Shown: positions 1 through 6,351, counted from the first letter of the stretch. The stretch: DNA of 12,303 nt from Lentzea aerocolonigenes (GCF_000955955.1 NZ_JYJG01000513.1:1-12303), one strand, 5' to 3'. The notes: generated by a model not told the origin, from the sequence alone. Numbers and translations: made by a program.

Positions 1-18
1 TGTCTCTTATACACATCT
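1..18. other. Tn5/Nextera mosaic-end remnant (library artefact)
   Basis: Bases 1-18 equal bases 2-19 of the 19-bp Tn5 mosaic end CTGTCTCTTATACACATCT used in Nextera libraries. It sits exactly at the window edge. On the minus strand it is read in frame after a real coding sequence and adds the residues EMCIRD, a known kind of adapter-derived tail in databases. It is not genomic sequence. True genome probably begins at about base 19, although a few bases at the junction could also be chimeric. Confidence 0.95.
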
Positions 19-139
19 CTGACCGCAGCCGCCACTCGCCAAGTGTGAAGCGGACGAACAGATCTGCGCAGTTCACCGCGGTGGGCAACGCGATGAGTGT
101 CAGGTCATCGACCTGTGCAGTCTGGGCGTTCACCGGCAT
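19..139 (-). CDS. RsbW-like ATP-binding regulatory protein, N-terminal fragment
   Basis: This is a truncated gene read leftward from an ATG at 137-139. A good ribosome site, GGAGG at 144-148, lies four bases upstream. Forty genuine codons remain before the mosaic end. The peptide begins MPVNAQTAQVDDLTLIALP and continues TAVNCADLFVRFTLGEWRLR. That segment matches, from memory, the N-terminal strand and first helix of actinobacterial HATPase_c_2 proteins, the RsbW/SpoIIAB-type anti-sigma kinases, where a Ser/Pro-Ala-Val...FVRFTL..W.L stretch precedes the ATP-binding core. The N, G1 and G2 boxes lie beyond the cut, so kinase activity cannot be judged. It would be a second ATPase of this type in the window, the other ending at 9126. 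Family call is moderate; that it is a real truncated gene is likely. Confidence 0.66.
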
Positions 140-198
140 GCAGCCTCCGTTCGCGTGCGGCGCGCGATCCAGCGACAGTCACCCGAATGGCCGTCGCG

Positions 199-223
199 GT
201 GTGCGGGGAATCTACATGGGTAT
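199..223 (+). promoter_or_regulatory. Weak SigB-type promoter candidate
   Basis: GTGT (199-202), a 15-base spacer and GGGTAT (218-223) fit the loose actinobacterial SigB pattern GNNT-N14-16-GGGTAY. It points rightward into a stretch with no plus-strand gene and then antisense to the DUF4360 gene. A match this loose is expected about once or twice by chance in a window this size, so it is recorded only as a candidate. Confidence 0.15.
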
Positions 224-288
224 ACGCGGGAAGCAATGGCCTGGTTGACTCACCCGTCAAAAGTCACGTCCGGGTCACGGTGAGAGGC

Positions 289-318
289 CCCGGCGCTCAC
301 TCTGGGTAGAACGCCGGG
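289..318 (-). terminator. Possible terminator after the DUF4360 gene
   Basis: CCCGGCG (289-295) and CGCCGGG (312-318) form a perfect 7-bp stem with a 16-base loop. It begins 22 bases after the minus-strand stop at 341. No U-run follows, which is usual for high-GC actinobacterial hairpins, so this is a modest call. Confidence 0.35.
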
Positions 319-340
319 AGCGCTCCGTTATCATTTCGGG

Positions 341-964
341 TCAGCATCGCTTCCAGGCGAACTGGTAGCGGGTGTTGACGCTGCCGTCGGTCGAGTCCAT
401 GGACACGAACGCGGACTGGTTCGAGGAGTTCGTGGTCACGCGCACCTCGGTGTTCACGTTGAGGTTGCGCACCATGCCGCACGGCGCGAAGACGATCTCC
501 GCCACGTCGGTGGAGTCGGTGAACTGCCAGTTGTCGACCTTGGGGCCGGGGATGTTGTGCGTGCTCGAGCCGGTCGACGACGAGCCGGAGAAGTAGTAGC
601 TGGCGCGTTGCATGCCTTTCGCGCCCCTGGGTAACGACGCGAATCCTCTGTAGTCGGCCTTCGCGATCCCGTACGTGAAGCCCTGCGGGTAGTGCACGCG
701 GAGGTTCAGCTGGCAGTTCTTGCGGAACTGCGTCGGTGTCGATCCGGCGCCGGCCTGTGCCGTGTAGTCGCTGTACGTCACCGTAAATGCGGTGTTGTCG
801 TCCGCGACGGCGACCGCCGCTGTTCCCGCGGGGCAGCCGGAACCGTTGACCGTCACGACGTCGACGGTGATTTTGCCGGGAGGAACGACATCCGCGGTGC
901 TCGGCGCCTCCGGGGCGACGAGGAGCGACAGTGCCAAACTCGTAGCTGCCATCACACTGAGCAT
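341..964 (-). CDS. Secreted DUF4360 domain protein
   Basis: A 207-residue protein with an export signal: a hydrophobic stretch at residues 2-17, then an Ala/Pro-rich region with likely cleavage near residue 24 (PSTA-D). The n-region has no basic residue, which is atypical. The mature part begins with a beta-rich segment containing GSGCPAGTAAVAVADDNTAF, then TVTYSDYTAQAG, YPQGFTYGIAKADYRGFASL and a C-terminal FAWKRC. These are hallmarks of DUF4360, a family of small secreted proteins of unknown function found in actinobacteria and fungi. Four cysteines (44, 84, 162, 207) could form two disulfides. The ATG at 962-964 is supported by AAAGG at 971-975 with a six-base spacer, and no in-frame ATG, GTG or TTG lies between it and the upstream stop. 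The gene stands alone, with its promoter in the AT-rich stretch behind it. Function is unknown. Confidence 0.9.
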   Translation of the reverse strand: MLSVMAATSLALSLLVAPEAPSTADVVPPGKITVDVVTVNGSGCPAGTAAVAVADDNTAFTVTYSDYTAQAGAGSTPTQFRKNCQLNLRVHYPQGFTYGIAKADYRGFASLPRGAKGMQRASYYFSGSSSTGSSTHNIPGPKVDNWQFTDSTDVAEIVFAPCGMVRNLNVNTEVRVTTNSSNQSAFVSMDSTDGSVNTRYQFAWKRC

Positions 965-1009
965 GAGGCGCCTTTCATTTCGGGGGATGGATGGCGGCGT
1001 GACGGTGAC

Positions 1010-1068
1010 ATTATCTTAAATGGACTTAAGGGACGGACGGCCGACCGGGCGAACTTAAATATATTTAA
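1010..1068 (-). promoter_or_regulatory. AT-rich promoter/operator region of the DUF4360 gene
   Basis: On the minus strand GATAAT (complement of 1010-1015) is a good -10 candidate, about 46 bases from the start codon. No clear -35 box is seen. Upstream of it the plus strand carries CTTAA three times, at 1015-1019, 1025-1029 and 1054-1058, with start-to-start steps of 10 and 29 bases, close to one and three helical turns. A perfect 14-bp palindrome, TTAAATATATTTAA (1055-1068), overlaps the last copy. The arrangement suggests binding sites for a dimeric regulator, which is inference. Confidence 0.4.
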
Positions 1069-1313
1069 AACGGATTAATCGTCTGAACGGTGGATTGGCG
1101 ACGATGATCCGTCGGCTAACTTCGTGACAGATCGCGAAAAACGATCAACACAGACCTCCTGAATACGCCGGTCCCCACACCTGGCGCCGAGAGCCCCGGC
1201 AGATCCACCTCGTAACACCGGTGTGGGAAGGCAAGCGCGCACTGCTCATCGGGTTCCTCCCTCCTGCTCGGGACTCGGTGGTGCGGCAGCGGTGCAGTGC
1301 AGCCGGCCGGTGC

Positions 1314-1360
1314 CCGCCGGCGGCGTTCGGACCCGTCCCACGGTCCGGCGCCGCCGGCGG
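1314..1360 (-). terminator. Large hairpin, likely terminator of the two-component operon
   Basis: CCGCCGGCGGCG (1314-1325) pairs perfectly with CGCCGCCGGCGG (1349-1360). After a small bulge, CGGACC (1328-1333) pairs with GGTCCG (1342-1347), leaving an eight-base loop. It starts 37 bases past the histidine kinase stop. There is no U-tract. It could work on transcripts from either side. Confidence 0.6.
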
Positions 1361-1397
1361 TGTCATTCCCTGGCCCTGCAACCCCTTTGCGAGGCCT

Positions 1398-2672
1398 CTA
1401 CTGCCTTCGGAGCCTCAATTGCACGCGTGCCCCACCCAGCGGCCCGCGGTCGACGTGGACGGATCCACCTGTGCTCTCCGCGGCGCGCCGCGCGATGTCG
1501 AGCCCCAGCCCGGTGGACCCACCGCCGCTGGCACCGCGCTCCAACGCGCGCTCGACGTTCTTGATGCCCGGACCGGCGTCCTCGACCACGAGCGCCACCA
1601 GATCTGCCTGGTGCACCAGTGTCACGGCGAACCGGGTGCCCTCCGGCGTGTAGCGGAAGACGTTGCCCAGCAACGCGTCGAGCGCCGCCACGAGGTCGTT
1701 GCGGCTCAACGGTACGTGCGCGGGTCTGTCGGCGCCGCGGATCGTCCACGGCCGTTCCTGGTCGTCGGCGAGCGCGGACCAGAACACCAGCCGTTCGCGC
1801 ACGACGCTCGCGGCGTCCACACCGGTGTTGTCGGGCTGGAGACCGGAACGGGCCGCGCGGATGATCTCGTCGACCTCCCTCTCCAGCCCCTGGACCGCTT
1901 CCCGGACGCGATCCGCGCCCGGACCCCTGCCGAGGGTGTCCGCGTCCAGCAGCAGCGCTGTGAGAGGCGTTCTGAGGCGGTGCGAGAGATCCGCGACCAC
2001 CTCACGTTCGGCGGCGAGCAGGTGCCGGACGCGTTCGGCCATGGCGTTGAACGCCTTGCCGACCTCCTTGATCTCGGGCGGTCCCTTGACCGGAACCCGC
2101 GCGGAAAGGTCGCCCTGGCCCATTCTCCGCGCGCCTTCGGCCAACGTGCGCGTCGCTTTCACGGCACGGGCACCCAGCCGGTCGGCCACGAAGACCGAAC
2201 CCGCCACGAGCCCGACGGCGACACCCGCCAACGCCCACCACGTGCCGAGCACGCCGTGGGTGAGCTGTTCGTGCGGGACGAACGCCTCGACGATCGCGAT
2301 CCCGTTGGTGCTGGTGGCCAGCGGTTGCAGATACGCGACGCCGTCCGGCCGTTCCACCGTGGACGCCTTCGCGAGGTTTCGCGCGTCCTCCAGGTCTTTG
2401 GCGGTGATGTGCGAGGTGCCGTAAGTGCCGGAGTTCAGGTGCACGGCGAGCCGTTGCTGGCCGCCGTACCGCGTGCTGCGGATGGCCTGGCGGATCTCCG
2501 GGGCCTTCGTGGTGATCACGAGGGCGGGCGTGAGCGCGCCGGCTTGTTTCCCGGCCTCGCTGATGGCCCGGTCGTACGCCGCGTTCTTGACGACGATCGC
2601 GAGCGGGATCAGGAAGGCCAGCGCCACCATGCTGGTCGCCGCGAGAGCGACCAGCACCAGTGACCGCCTCAT
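1398..2672 (-). CDS. Membrane sensor histidine kinase of a two-component system
   Basis: A 424-residue HAMP-type histidine kinase. Its ATG at 2670-2672 overlaps the stop of the response regulator (ATGA), indicating translational coupling; the frame extends 30 codons further into the regulator, but that stretch is not kinase-like. Order of parts: basic N-terminus MRRS and membrane helix (about 4-28); extracytoplasmic sensor region (about 29-143) with no domain I recognise; second helix (about 145-164); HAMP (about 165-220); HisKA with SHRLRTPL and phospho-acceptor His231; HATPase_c with N-box LLGNVFRYTPEG (Asn337), G1 box DAGPGI (365-370) and G2 box GSTGLGLDIA (385-394). All catalytic motifs are present, so it should autophosphorylate His231 and pass phosphate to the cognate regulator. 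The stimulus is unknown. The sensor region is short (about 115 residues), as in many actinobacterial cell-envelope sensors. Confidence 0.95.
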   Translation of the reverse strand: MRRSLVLVALAATSMVALAFLIPLAIVVKNAAYDRAISEAGKQAGALTPALVITTKAPEIRQAIRSTRYGGQQRLAVHLNSGTYGTSHITAKDLEDARNLAKASTVERPDGVAYLQPLATSTNGIAIVEAFVPHEQLTHGVLGTWWALAGVAVGLVAGSVFVADRLGARAVKATRTLAEGARRMGQGDLSARVPVKGPPEIKEVGKAFNAMAERVRHLLAAEREVVADLSHRLRTPLTALLLDADTLGRGPGADRVREAVQGLEREVDEIIRAARSGLQPDNTGVDAASVVRERLVFWSALADDQERPWTIRGADRPAHVPLSRNDLVAALDALLGNVFRYTPEGTRFAVTLVHQADLVALVVEDAGPGIKNVERALERGASGGGSTGLGLDIARRAAESTGGSVHVDRGPLGGARVQLRLRRQ

Positions 2673-3334
2673 CTCGGTGCGACCAGACGCACGCCGACCC
2701 CGCGCACGGTGTGCAGATAACGCGGCTGCGCGGCCCGTTCGCCGAGCTTGCGCCGCAGCCACGAGAGGTGGACGTCGAGCGTCTGGTCGTCACGGGTGGA
2801 CGGCCACAGGTTCGCCAGGATCTCGGCGCGCGGCACCACCTCGCCGGACCGTGCCGCGAGGAACGAGAGCAGCTCGAACTCCTTGTGCGTCAACGAGAGC
2901 TCGCGTCCGTCCACAGTGGCCCGGCGCAGGTTCACGTCGATCTCCAGCCCGCCGATGACGAGCTGCGTGGTGTCGCGCGCTCGCCTGAGCACGGCCTGCA
3001 GCCGCGCTTCGAGGTGCTCGCTGGAGAACGGCTTCACGAGGTAGTCGTCCGCGCCCGCGTTGAGCAGGCGGATGATCTCCTGCTCGTCGTCGCGGGCGGT
3101 CGCGATGACCACCGGGGTGTTCGTGACGCCTCGGATCATCCGCAGCGCGTCGCCACCGTCGAGGTCGGGGAGCCCCAGGTCGAGCACCACGACGTCGTAG
3201 TTGGTGGCGGTGACTTCGCGCAAAGCCTCGATCGCGAGCGCGACACCGTGCACGATGTGGCCCTGGCCGGTGAGAGCACGCGTGATCGCCGCTCGCACCA
3301 CCGGGTCGTCCTCGACCAGCAGTACTGATGCCAT
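2669..3334 (-). CDS. OmpR/PhoB-family response regulator
   Basis: A 221-residue transcription factor. The receiver domain (about 3-115) has the acidic pair Asp9-Asp10, phospho-acceptor Asp52 in VVVLDLGLP, Thr79 and Lys101 in YLVKPF. The winged-helix effector domain (about 127-219) has the usual signatures: the TVDGRELSLTHKEFELL strand/helix segment, the SGEVVPRAEILANLW stretch, the DVHLSWLRRKLGE recognition helix and the VRGVGVRL wing. It is first in an operon with the sensor kinase (4-base overlap) and is the probable phosphorylation target of that kinase. The only plausible start is the ATG at 3332-3334. No Shine-Dalgarno sequence precedes it, and no TANNNT box sits at the leaderless position. 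The gene starts head-to-head with the anchored protein on the plus strand, so its promoter must lie in the 25-base gap or inside that neighbour. Confidence 0.96.
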   Translation of the reverse strand: MASVLLVEDDPVVRAAITRALTGQGHIVHGVALAIEALREVTATNYDVVVLDLGLPDLDGGDALRMIRGVTNTPVVIATARDDEQEIIRLLNAGADDYLVKPFSSEHLEARLQAVLRRARDTTQLVIGGLEIDVNLRRATVDGRELSLTHKEFELLSFLAARSGEVVPRAEILANLWPSTRDDQTLDVHLSWLRRKLGERAAQPRYLHTVRGVGVRLVAPR

Positions 3335-3359
3335 GAGCCGCTACGGAAGGGTCGCCGCA

Positions 3360-3914
3360 GTGAGACGGTCGGTCGGATACCTGGTCGCCTGGGCGGTGGT
3401 GACCGCGGTCGCCGTCGGCCTGTCGTGGTTCGGCATCCGGTCGGCCATGGAACCCGCGCCCGTCGCGGCCGTGGAGATCACTGGGCCAGGTGGCGTGTTG
3501 CCGATGCCGACCATCACGTCGATCAGCGTCCCGGTGCCTCCTGCGAGCACCTCGGTCAGCTCGCCGCCTGTCACGCCCTCGTCGTCCACCAGGCCTCCTG
3601 TGGTCAGTTCGTCGGTTCCGGCTCCTCCCAGTAGTACGGATGGACGTCCCCCCTCGGCTCAACTTTCCGAGGGCGAATGGCAGGCGGACGGCTCCTACGT
3701 CCACGCGTTCCACCTGCGCGGGGGTGATGTGGTCGTGCGCTACCGCCCTTCCGGCGTGGAAGCCCTGTCGGCCAGTCCCGCCGACGGCTGGACGGTGGCC
3801 GTGGAACAGCCCGGCGGCCCGCTGGTGGTCAACTTCCGCAACGCCTCGGGGCATCTTTCCCGCCTCGAAGCCACCTGGACCAACGGCCCGACGGCACGCG
3901 TCATCGAGAAGTGA
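3360..3914 (+). CDS. Single-pass membrane-anchored protein with Pro/Ser/Thr linker, function unknown
   Basis: A 184-residue protein of no named family known to me. It starts with MRRSVGYLVAWAV, a basic n-region and one membrane helix (about 5-26). A Pro/Ser/Thr/Val-rich extracytoplasmic linker follows (about 45-100), then a compact, probably beta-rich C-terminal domain (about 101-184) with YVHAFHLRGGDVVVRYRP and GPLVVNFRNASG segments and no cysteines. The GTG at 3360 is preferred because GGAAGGG (3345-3351) lies eight bases upstream. An in-frame ATG at 3333 would add nine residues, but it has no ribosome site and overlaps the regulator's start codon. Divergent placement beside a two-component system suggests an accessory or target protein of that pathway, for example an extracytoplasmic modulator of the kinase; this is inference from position only. 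Confidence 0.8.
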   Translation: MRRSVGYLVAWAVVTAVAVGLSWFGIRSAMEPAPVAAVEITGPGGVLPMPTITSISVPVPPASTSVSSPPVTPSSSTRPPVVSSSVPAPPSSTDGRPPSAQLSEGEWQADGSYVHAFHLRGGDVVVRYRPSGVEALSASPADGWTVAVEQPGGPLVVNFRNASGHLSRLEATWTNGPTARVIEK

Positions 3915-3916
3915 CA

Positions 3917-3973
3917 ACGGCACGCGGGGCGCTTTCGTTCGGCAAGAGCGCACGAAGGGGCCCCGCGTGCCGT
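3917..3973. terminator. Strong bidirectional hairpin terminator, possibly a dispersed repeat
   Basis: ACGGCACGCGGGG (3917-3929) and CCCCGCGTGCCGT (3961-3973) are perfect 13-bp inverted repeats. Inside them CTTTCGT pairs with ACGAAGG with one wobble, making a long imperfect cruciform-like stem. It fills the 69-base gap between two convergent genes (stops at 3914 and 3984), starting three bases after the first stop and ending 10 bases before the other, so it should stop transcription from both sides. Confidence 0.75.
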
Positions 3974-3983
3974 CCGGCAACGG

Positions 3984-5189
3984 TCAGAGGCCGATGGCCT
4001 TCGCGATCTGCGTCGGCTTGAGCACGCGCAGGATCGCCTCGTAGAGGTAGTAGTCGCCGTACGGCAGCGACACCTCCACGCCGTCTTCCGAGGGGCGGTT
4101 GCGGGTGCCGCGCGCCAGGATCGCCTCAGCGCGCGTCGAGTTCTTGGTCAGGCACGTGCCGACCAGGCCGTCGAGGATCTTCAGGGCCCGCTCGCGGTAG
4201 CGGTCCGAACCGGTCGCCTTGGCCAGGTCGAGCAGGCCGCACGCCATGATCGCGCCCGCCGACGAGTCCTTGATGTCGTTGGCGCCCAACGGCGAGCGGT
4301 AGTCCCACACCGGCACGTGGTCCGGCGTCAGGGCGTTGAGTGCGAAGTCCGCCATCTTGCGCGCGGTGTCGCGGAACTCCCGCAGGCCCGTGCGGCGGTA
4401 CATCGTCGTGAAGCCGTAGATGCCCCATGACTGGCCGCGCGACCAGGCCGACGTCGGGCTGTAGCCCTGCACGGTGTTCTGGCCGATGGGCGCGCCGGTG
4501 TCCGGGTTGAAGTCGAACACGTGCGGGGTCGAGCCGTCCGGGCGCAGGAAGTTGGCCTGAGTCGTTCTGGCGTGGGCGATCGCGATGTCGAGGAACTTGC
4601 GGTCGCCGGTCTGCTCGGTGGCGAACGCGAGCAGGTCCAGGTTCATCATCGTGTCCATGATCACCCGGCCCGCGTTGCCCGGCGTGCCGAGCTTGCCCCA
4701 CGCGCGGATGAACTTGCCGGTGGCGTTCCAGCGCAGGATCAGGGTGTTCGCGGCGTCGATCGCGCCGTCGCGCCACTTGGTGTCGCCGGTGAGCCGGTAC
4801 GCGGTGACCCAGGACGGGTAGAAGAGGAACCCCAGGTCGTGGTCGCGCGGGTCGAGCCGGCGCGGGGCCAGCCGGTCGTTCGCGGCTTCGGCCAGCGTGC
4901 GGAGCTGTGCGTCGCCGCTGTCGAGGTGCGCGAGCCACAGCGTGCCCGGCCAGAAACCGCCGATCCAGCCGCCGTCGGCGACGTAGGTCCACTTCTCGGC
5001 ACGGGTGATCTCCGGGAACGACGTGATGCCCGGTGCTACCTGCTTCAGCTTGGCCAGGCCGTAGTCGAGCGCGCCGCGGAGTTTGGCGGGGGAGGCAGCG
5101 GCCTCTCCCGCGCCGAGGGCGACTCCGGCTCCGGTGAGCAGGGGAGTGGCCGCGGCAGACGCCAGAAGGGTGCGTCGAGACAGATTCAC
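3984..5189 (-). CDS. Tat-exported glycoside hydrolase family 88 (unsaturated glucuronyl hydrolase)
   Basis: A 401-residue enzyme with an N-terminal twin-arginine signal: SRRTLLA at residues 4-10, hydrophobic core to about 27, likely cleavage near 32 (AAASPA). The rest matches GH88 in length and motifs: GGWIGGFWPGTLW (73-85), HDLGF with acidic Asp118, GRVIMDTMMNLDLL with Asp179, SAWSRGQSWGIYGF (248-260), KDSSAGAIMACGL and C-terminal PYGDYYLYEAILR. Asp118 and Asp179 occupy the positions of the two essential aspartates of Bacillus unsaturated glucuronyl hydrolase (Asp88, Asp149; from memory). The family removes the 4,5-unsaturated uronic acid from oligosaccharides made by polysaccharide lyases, by vinyl-ether hydration. 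Start is GTG (5187-5189), chosen because the Tat motif follows at once; the ATG at 5209-5211 is out of frame. No lyase or transporter gene is adjacent. Folded export suggests action outside the membrane. Confidence 0.93.
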   Translation of the reverse strand: MNLSRRTLLASAAATPLLTGAGVALGAGEAAASPAKLRGALDYGLAKLKQVAPGITSFPEITRAEKWTYVADGGWIGGFWPGTLWLAHLDSGDAQLRTLAEAANDRLAPRRLDPRDHDLGFLFYPSWVTAYRLTGDTKWRDGAIDAANTLILRWNATGKFIRAWGKLGTPGNAGRVIMDTMMNLDLLAFATEQTGDRKFLDIAIAHARTTQANFLRPDGSTPHVFDFNPDTGAPIGQNTVQGYSPTSAWSRGQSWGIYGFTTMYRRTGLREFRDTARKMADFALNALTPDHVPVWDYRSPLGANDIKDSSAGAIMACGLLDLAKATGSDRYRERALKILDGLVGTCLTKNSTRAEAILARGTRNRPSEDGVEVSLPYGDYYLYEAILRVLKPTQIAKAIGL

Positions 5190-5239
5190 GAGACCGTCCA
5201 GTCCCTTTCATGTCCTTGCGCCCGGCGCCACACTGCCAG

Positions 5240-5269
5240 ATCCGATCAAGGTCTGTAAAGAGAAGTCAA
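5240..5269 (-). promoter_or_regulatory. Candidate promoter of the GH88 gene
   Basis: On the minus strand TTGACT (complement of 5264-5269) and TCGGAT (complement of 5240-5245) are separated by 18 bases, in a locally AT-rich stretch. Transcription would begin about 40-45 bases ahead of the GTG start. The -35 is good and the -10 is weak. Confidence 0.35.
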
Positions 5270-5338
5270 AAATTGATTCATTCGGCTTGCCGCAGGCCGC
5301 TGACCGGCCTGAAGGGGGAATCAGATACGTGAACTCGC

Positions 5339-5364
5339 GCATTGTTCACAAGGATGAACAATGC
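5339..5364 (-). terminator. Hairpin directly after the acyltransferase stop codon
   Basis: GCATTGTTCA (5339-5348) and TGAACAATGC (5355-5364) are perfect 10-bp inverted repeats with a six-base loop. The hairpin begins at the very base after the minus-strand stop at 5365-5367. No U-tract follows. It most likely ends the PglZ-acyltransferase operon, but its AT-rich arms and its place about 150 bases upstream of the GH88 start also allow an operator role. Confidence 0.6.
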
Positions 5365-6351
5365 TCACGCGCGAATGAGGACGGCGTCGAGGTGGCGCGG
5401 GCTCAAGCCGTAGCGGCGCTTGAAATCGGAGTTGCCGCGGCCGCCTTCGAGCGTGGTCTTGCCCAGCCGGATCGCGAGCTTGACCGACTCGGCGAACAGC
5501 ACGCCGTACGGGCTGTAGCGGCCGTCGACGGCGTAGTCGACCCCGCACGTCCAGGTGTGGAAGCGGGTGGCGTCGGCGAGGCAGATGCCGGCGGCGACGA
5601 GCTTGCCGTGCTGCCGGACCTCGATGAGGTGCGCGAGGCCGCCGAGGGCCAGGACGAACTTGGTGAGGGTGCTGCCGGGGTAGCAGCCGCCGGTGTCGAA
5701 GCGGGTCGCGGTTTTGGTGCACAGCAACGAGATGTCGTCGAGTGCGGCGTGGTCCGCGGGGAGGACCTCGACCGTGACGCCCGCTTCCTTCGATCTTCGC
5801 TCGTTGCGGCGCAGGTTCGCTCTGGCGCGGATGCCGAGCCCCGAGAGGTAGCGCTCGTAGGTGGTGAGGCCGGTGGACCACCGGTCGGTCAGGTGGCGTG
5901 CGGGCAGACCGGCCGCCCGAAGTTGTTGCGAGAGCGCGTTGCCGCGCTCGACGTTCACGAACCCCCACCAGCGCGCTTCGAGGACCGACGCCGCGCGCGT
6001 CATGGCGTCCAGCAGCGTCGGCAGTACCTCGGCGGTGGCGGGCACGTGCGCGTCGTAGCAGTGCCACGTGTGGCTGAGCAGCACCCGTTGGCCGGCGGCC
6101 TCCGGGTACGCCTCGTGCAGGCGGCGCAACGGGTTCGCCGCCGACTGGACGTAGATCGGCAGCACGGCGACGACATCTTCGCCGTCCCGCACCACGAAAC
6201 TTCCGGAGTAGTCGGCGTTCGTCAGCGGCGCCTGCTCGTACGCGCTGACGTACGCGTGGTCGTAGAACACCGGCGCGCCGCTCGCGTGCACGACCGAGTT
6301 CCAATCGGCAGCATCGATTTCCTTTATGGAGTTCGAGAATTCGACGCGCAC
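5365..6351 (-). CDS. FemAB/BioF2-like GNAT-fold acyltransferase (Acetyltransf_6 type)
   Basis: A 328-residue cytoplasmic protein with no signal or membrane segment. It looks like a two-lobed GNAT protein of the Acetyltransf_6/FemAB-like group: an N-terminal lobe with PVFYDHAYVSAYE and GEDVVAVLPIYV; then the basic segment YLSGLGIRARANLRRNERR (169-186), usual in this family; then LIEVRQHGKLVAAGICL (242-258), the YSPYGVLFAESVKLAIRLG helix (279-297) and a closing EGGRGNSDFKRRYG (302-315). Relatives act in peptidoglycan branching, polysaccharide decoration or lipid-linked acyl transfer, so the donor (acyl-CoA or aminoacyl-tRNA) and acceptor cannot be named. GTG at 6349-6351 is taken as start because it lies four bases after the stop of the PglZ-like gene, implying coupled translation in a two-gene operon. 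Confidence 0.85.
   Translation of the reverse strand: MRVEFSNSIKEIDAADWNSVVHASGAPVFYDHAYVSAYEQAPLTNADYSGSFVVRDGEDVVAVLPIYVQSAANPLRRLHEAYPEAAGQRVLLSHTWHCYDAHVPATAEVLPTLLDAMTRAASVLEARWWGFVNVERGNALSQQLRAAGLPARHLTDRWSTGLTTYERYLSGLGIRARANLRRNERRSKEAGVTVEVLPADHAALDDISLLCTKTATRFDTGGCYPGSTLTKFVLALGGLAHLIEVRQHGKLVAAGICLADATRFHTWTCGVDYAVDGRYSPYGVLFAESVKLAIRLGKTTLEGGRGNSDFKRRYGLSPRHLDAVLIRA

Larger units (their letters stand above)
965..1397. other. Gene-free region between the DUF4360 gene and the histidine kinase
   Basis: No convincing gene is visible in these 433 bases. The left part (about 1010-1078) is unusually AT-rich for this genome and holds the likely promoter of the DUF4360 gene. The middle has a perfect 10-bp palindrome, ACACCGGTGT (1215-1224), and a spaced inverted repeat, CCCACACC (1174-1181) with GGTGTGGG (1220-1227). 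The right part contains the large hairpin at 1314-1360. Short reading frames across it run through the hairpin and have no plausible protein features. Confidence 0.7.

Noticed and set aside
45..248. Short plus-strand open frames near the left edge
   Set aside because: They lie antisense to the truncated ATPase fragment, start without a ribosome site and have no coding features.
1221..2663. 480-codon plus-strand open frame opposite the histidine kinase
   Set aside because: It is antisense to a kinase with all motifs present. The translation is Arg/Gly/Pro/His-rich without any domain pattern, as expected from GC-rich codons read in the complementary frame.
3917..3973. The large palindrome as an attachment site or insertion-sequence end
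   Set aside because: No transposase, integrase or target duplication is near; its place between two convergent stop codons is better explained by termination.
2790..3980. 396-codon minus-strand open frame covering the response regulator and anchored protein
   Set aside because: It overlaps two well-supported genes in another frame and begins inside the terminator hairpin.
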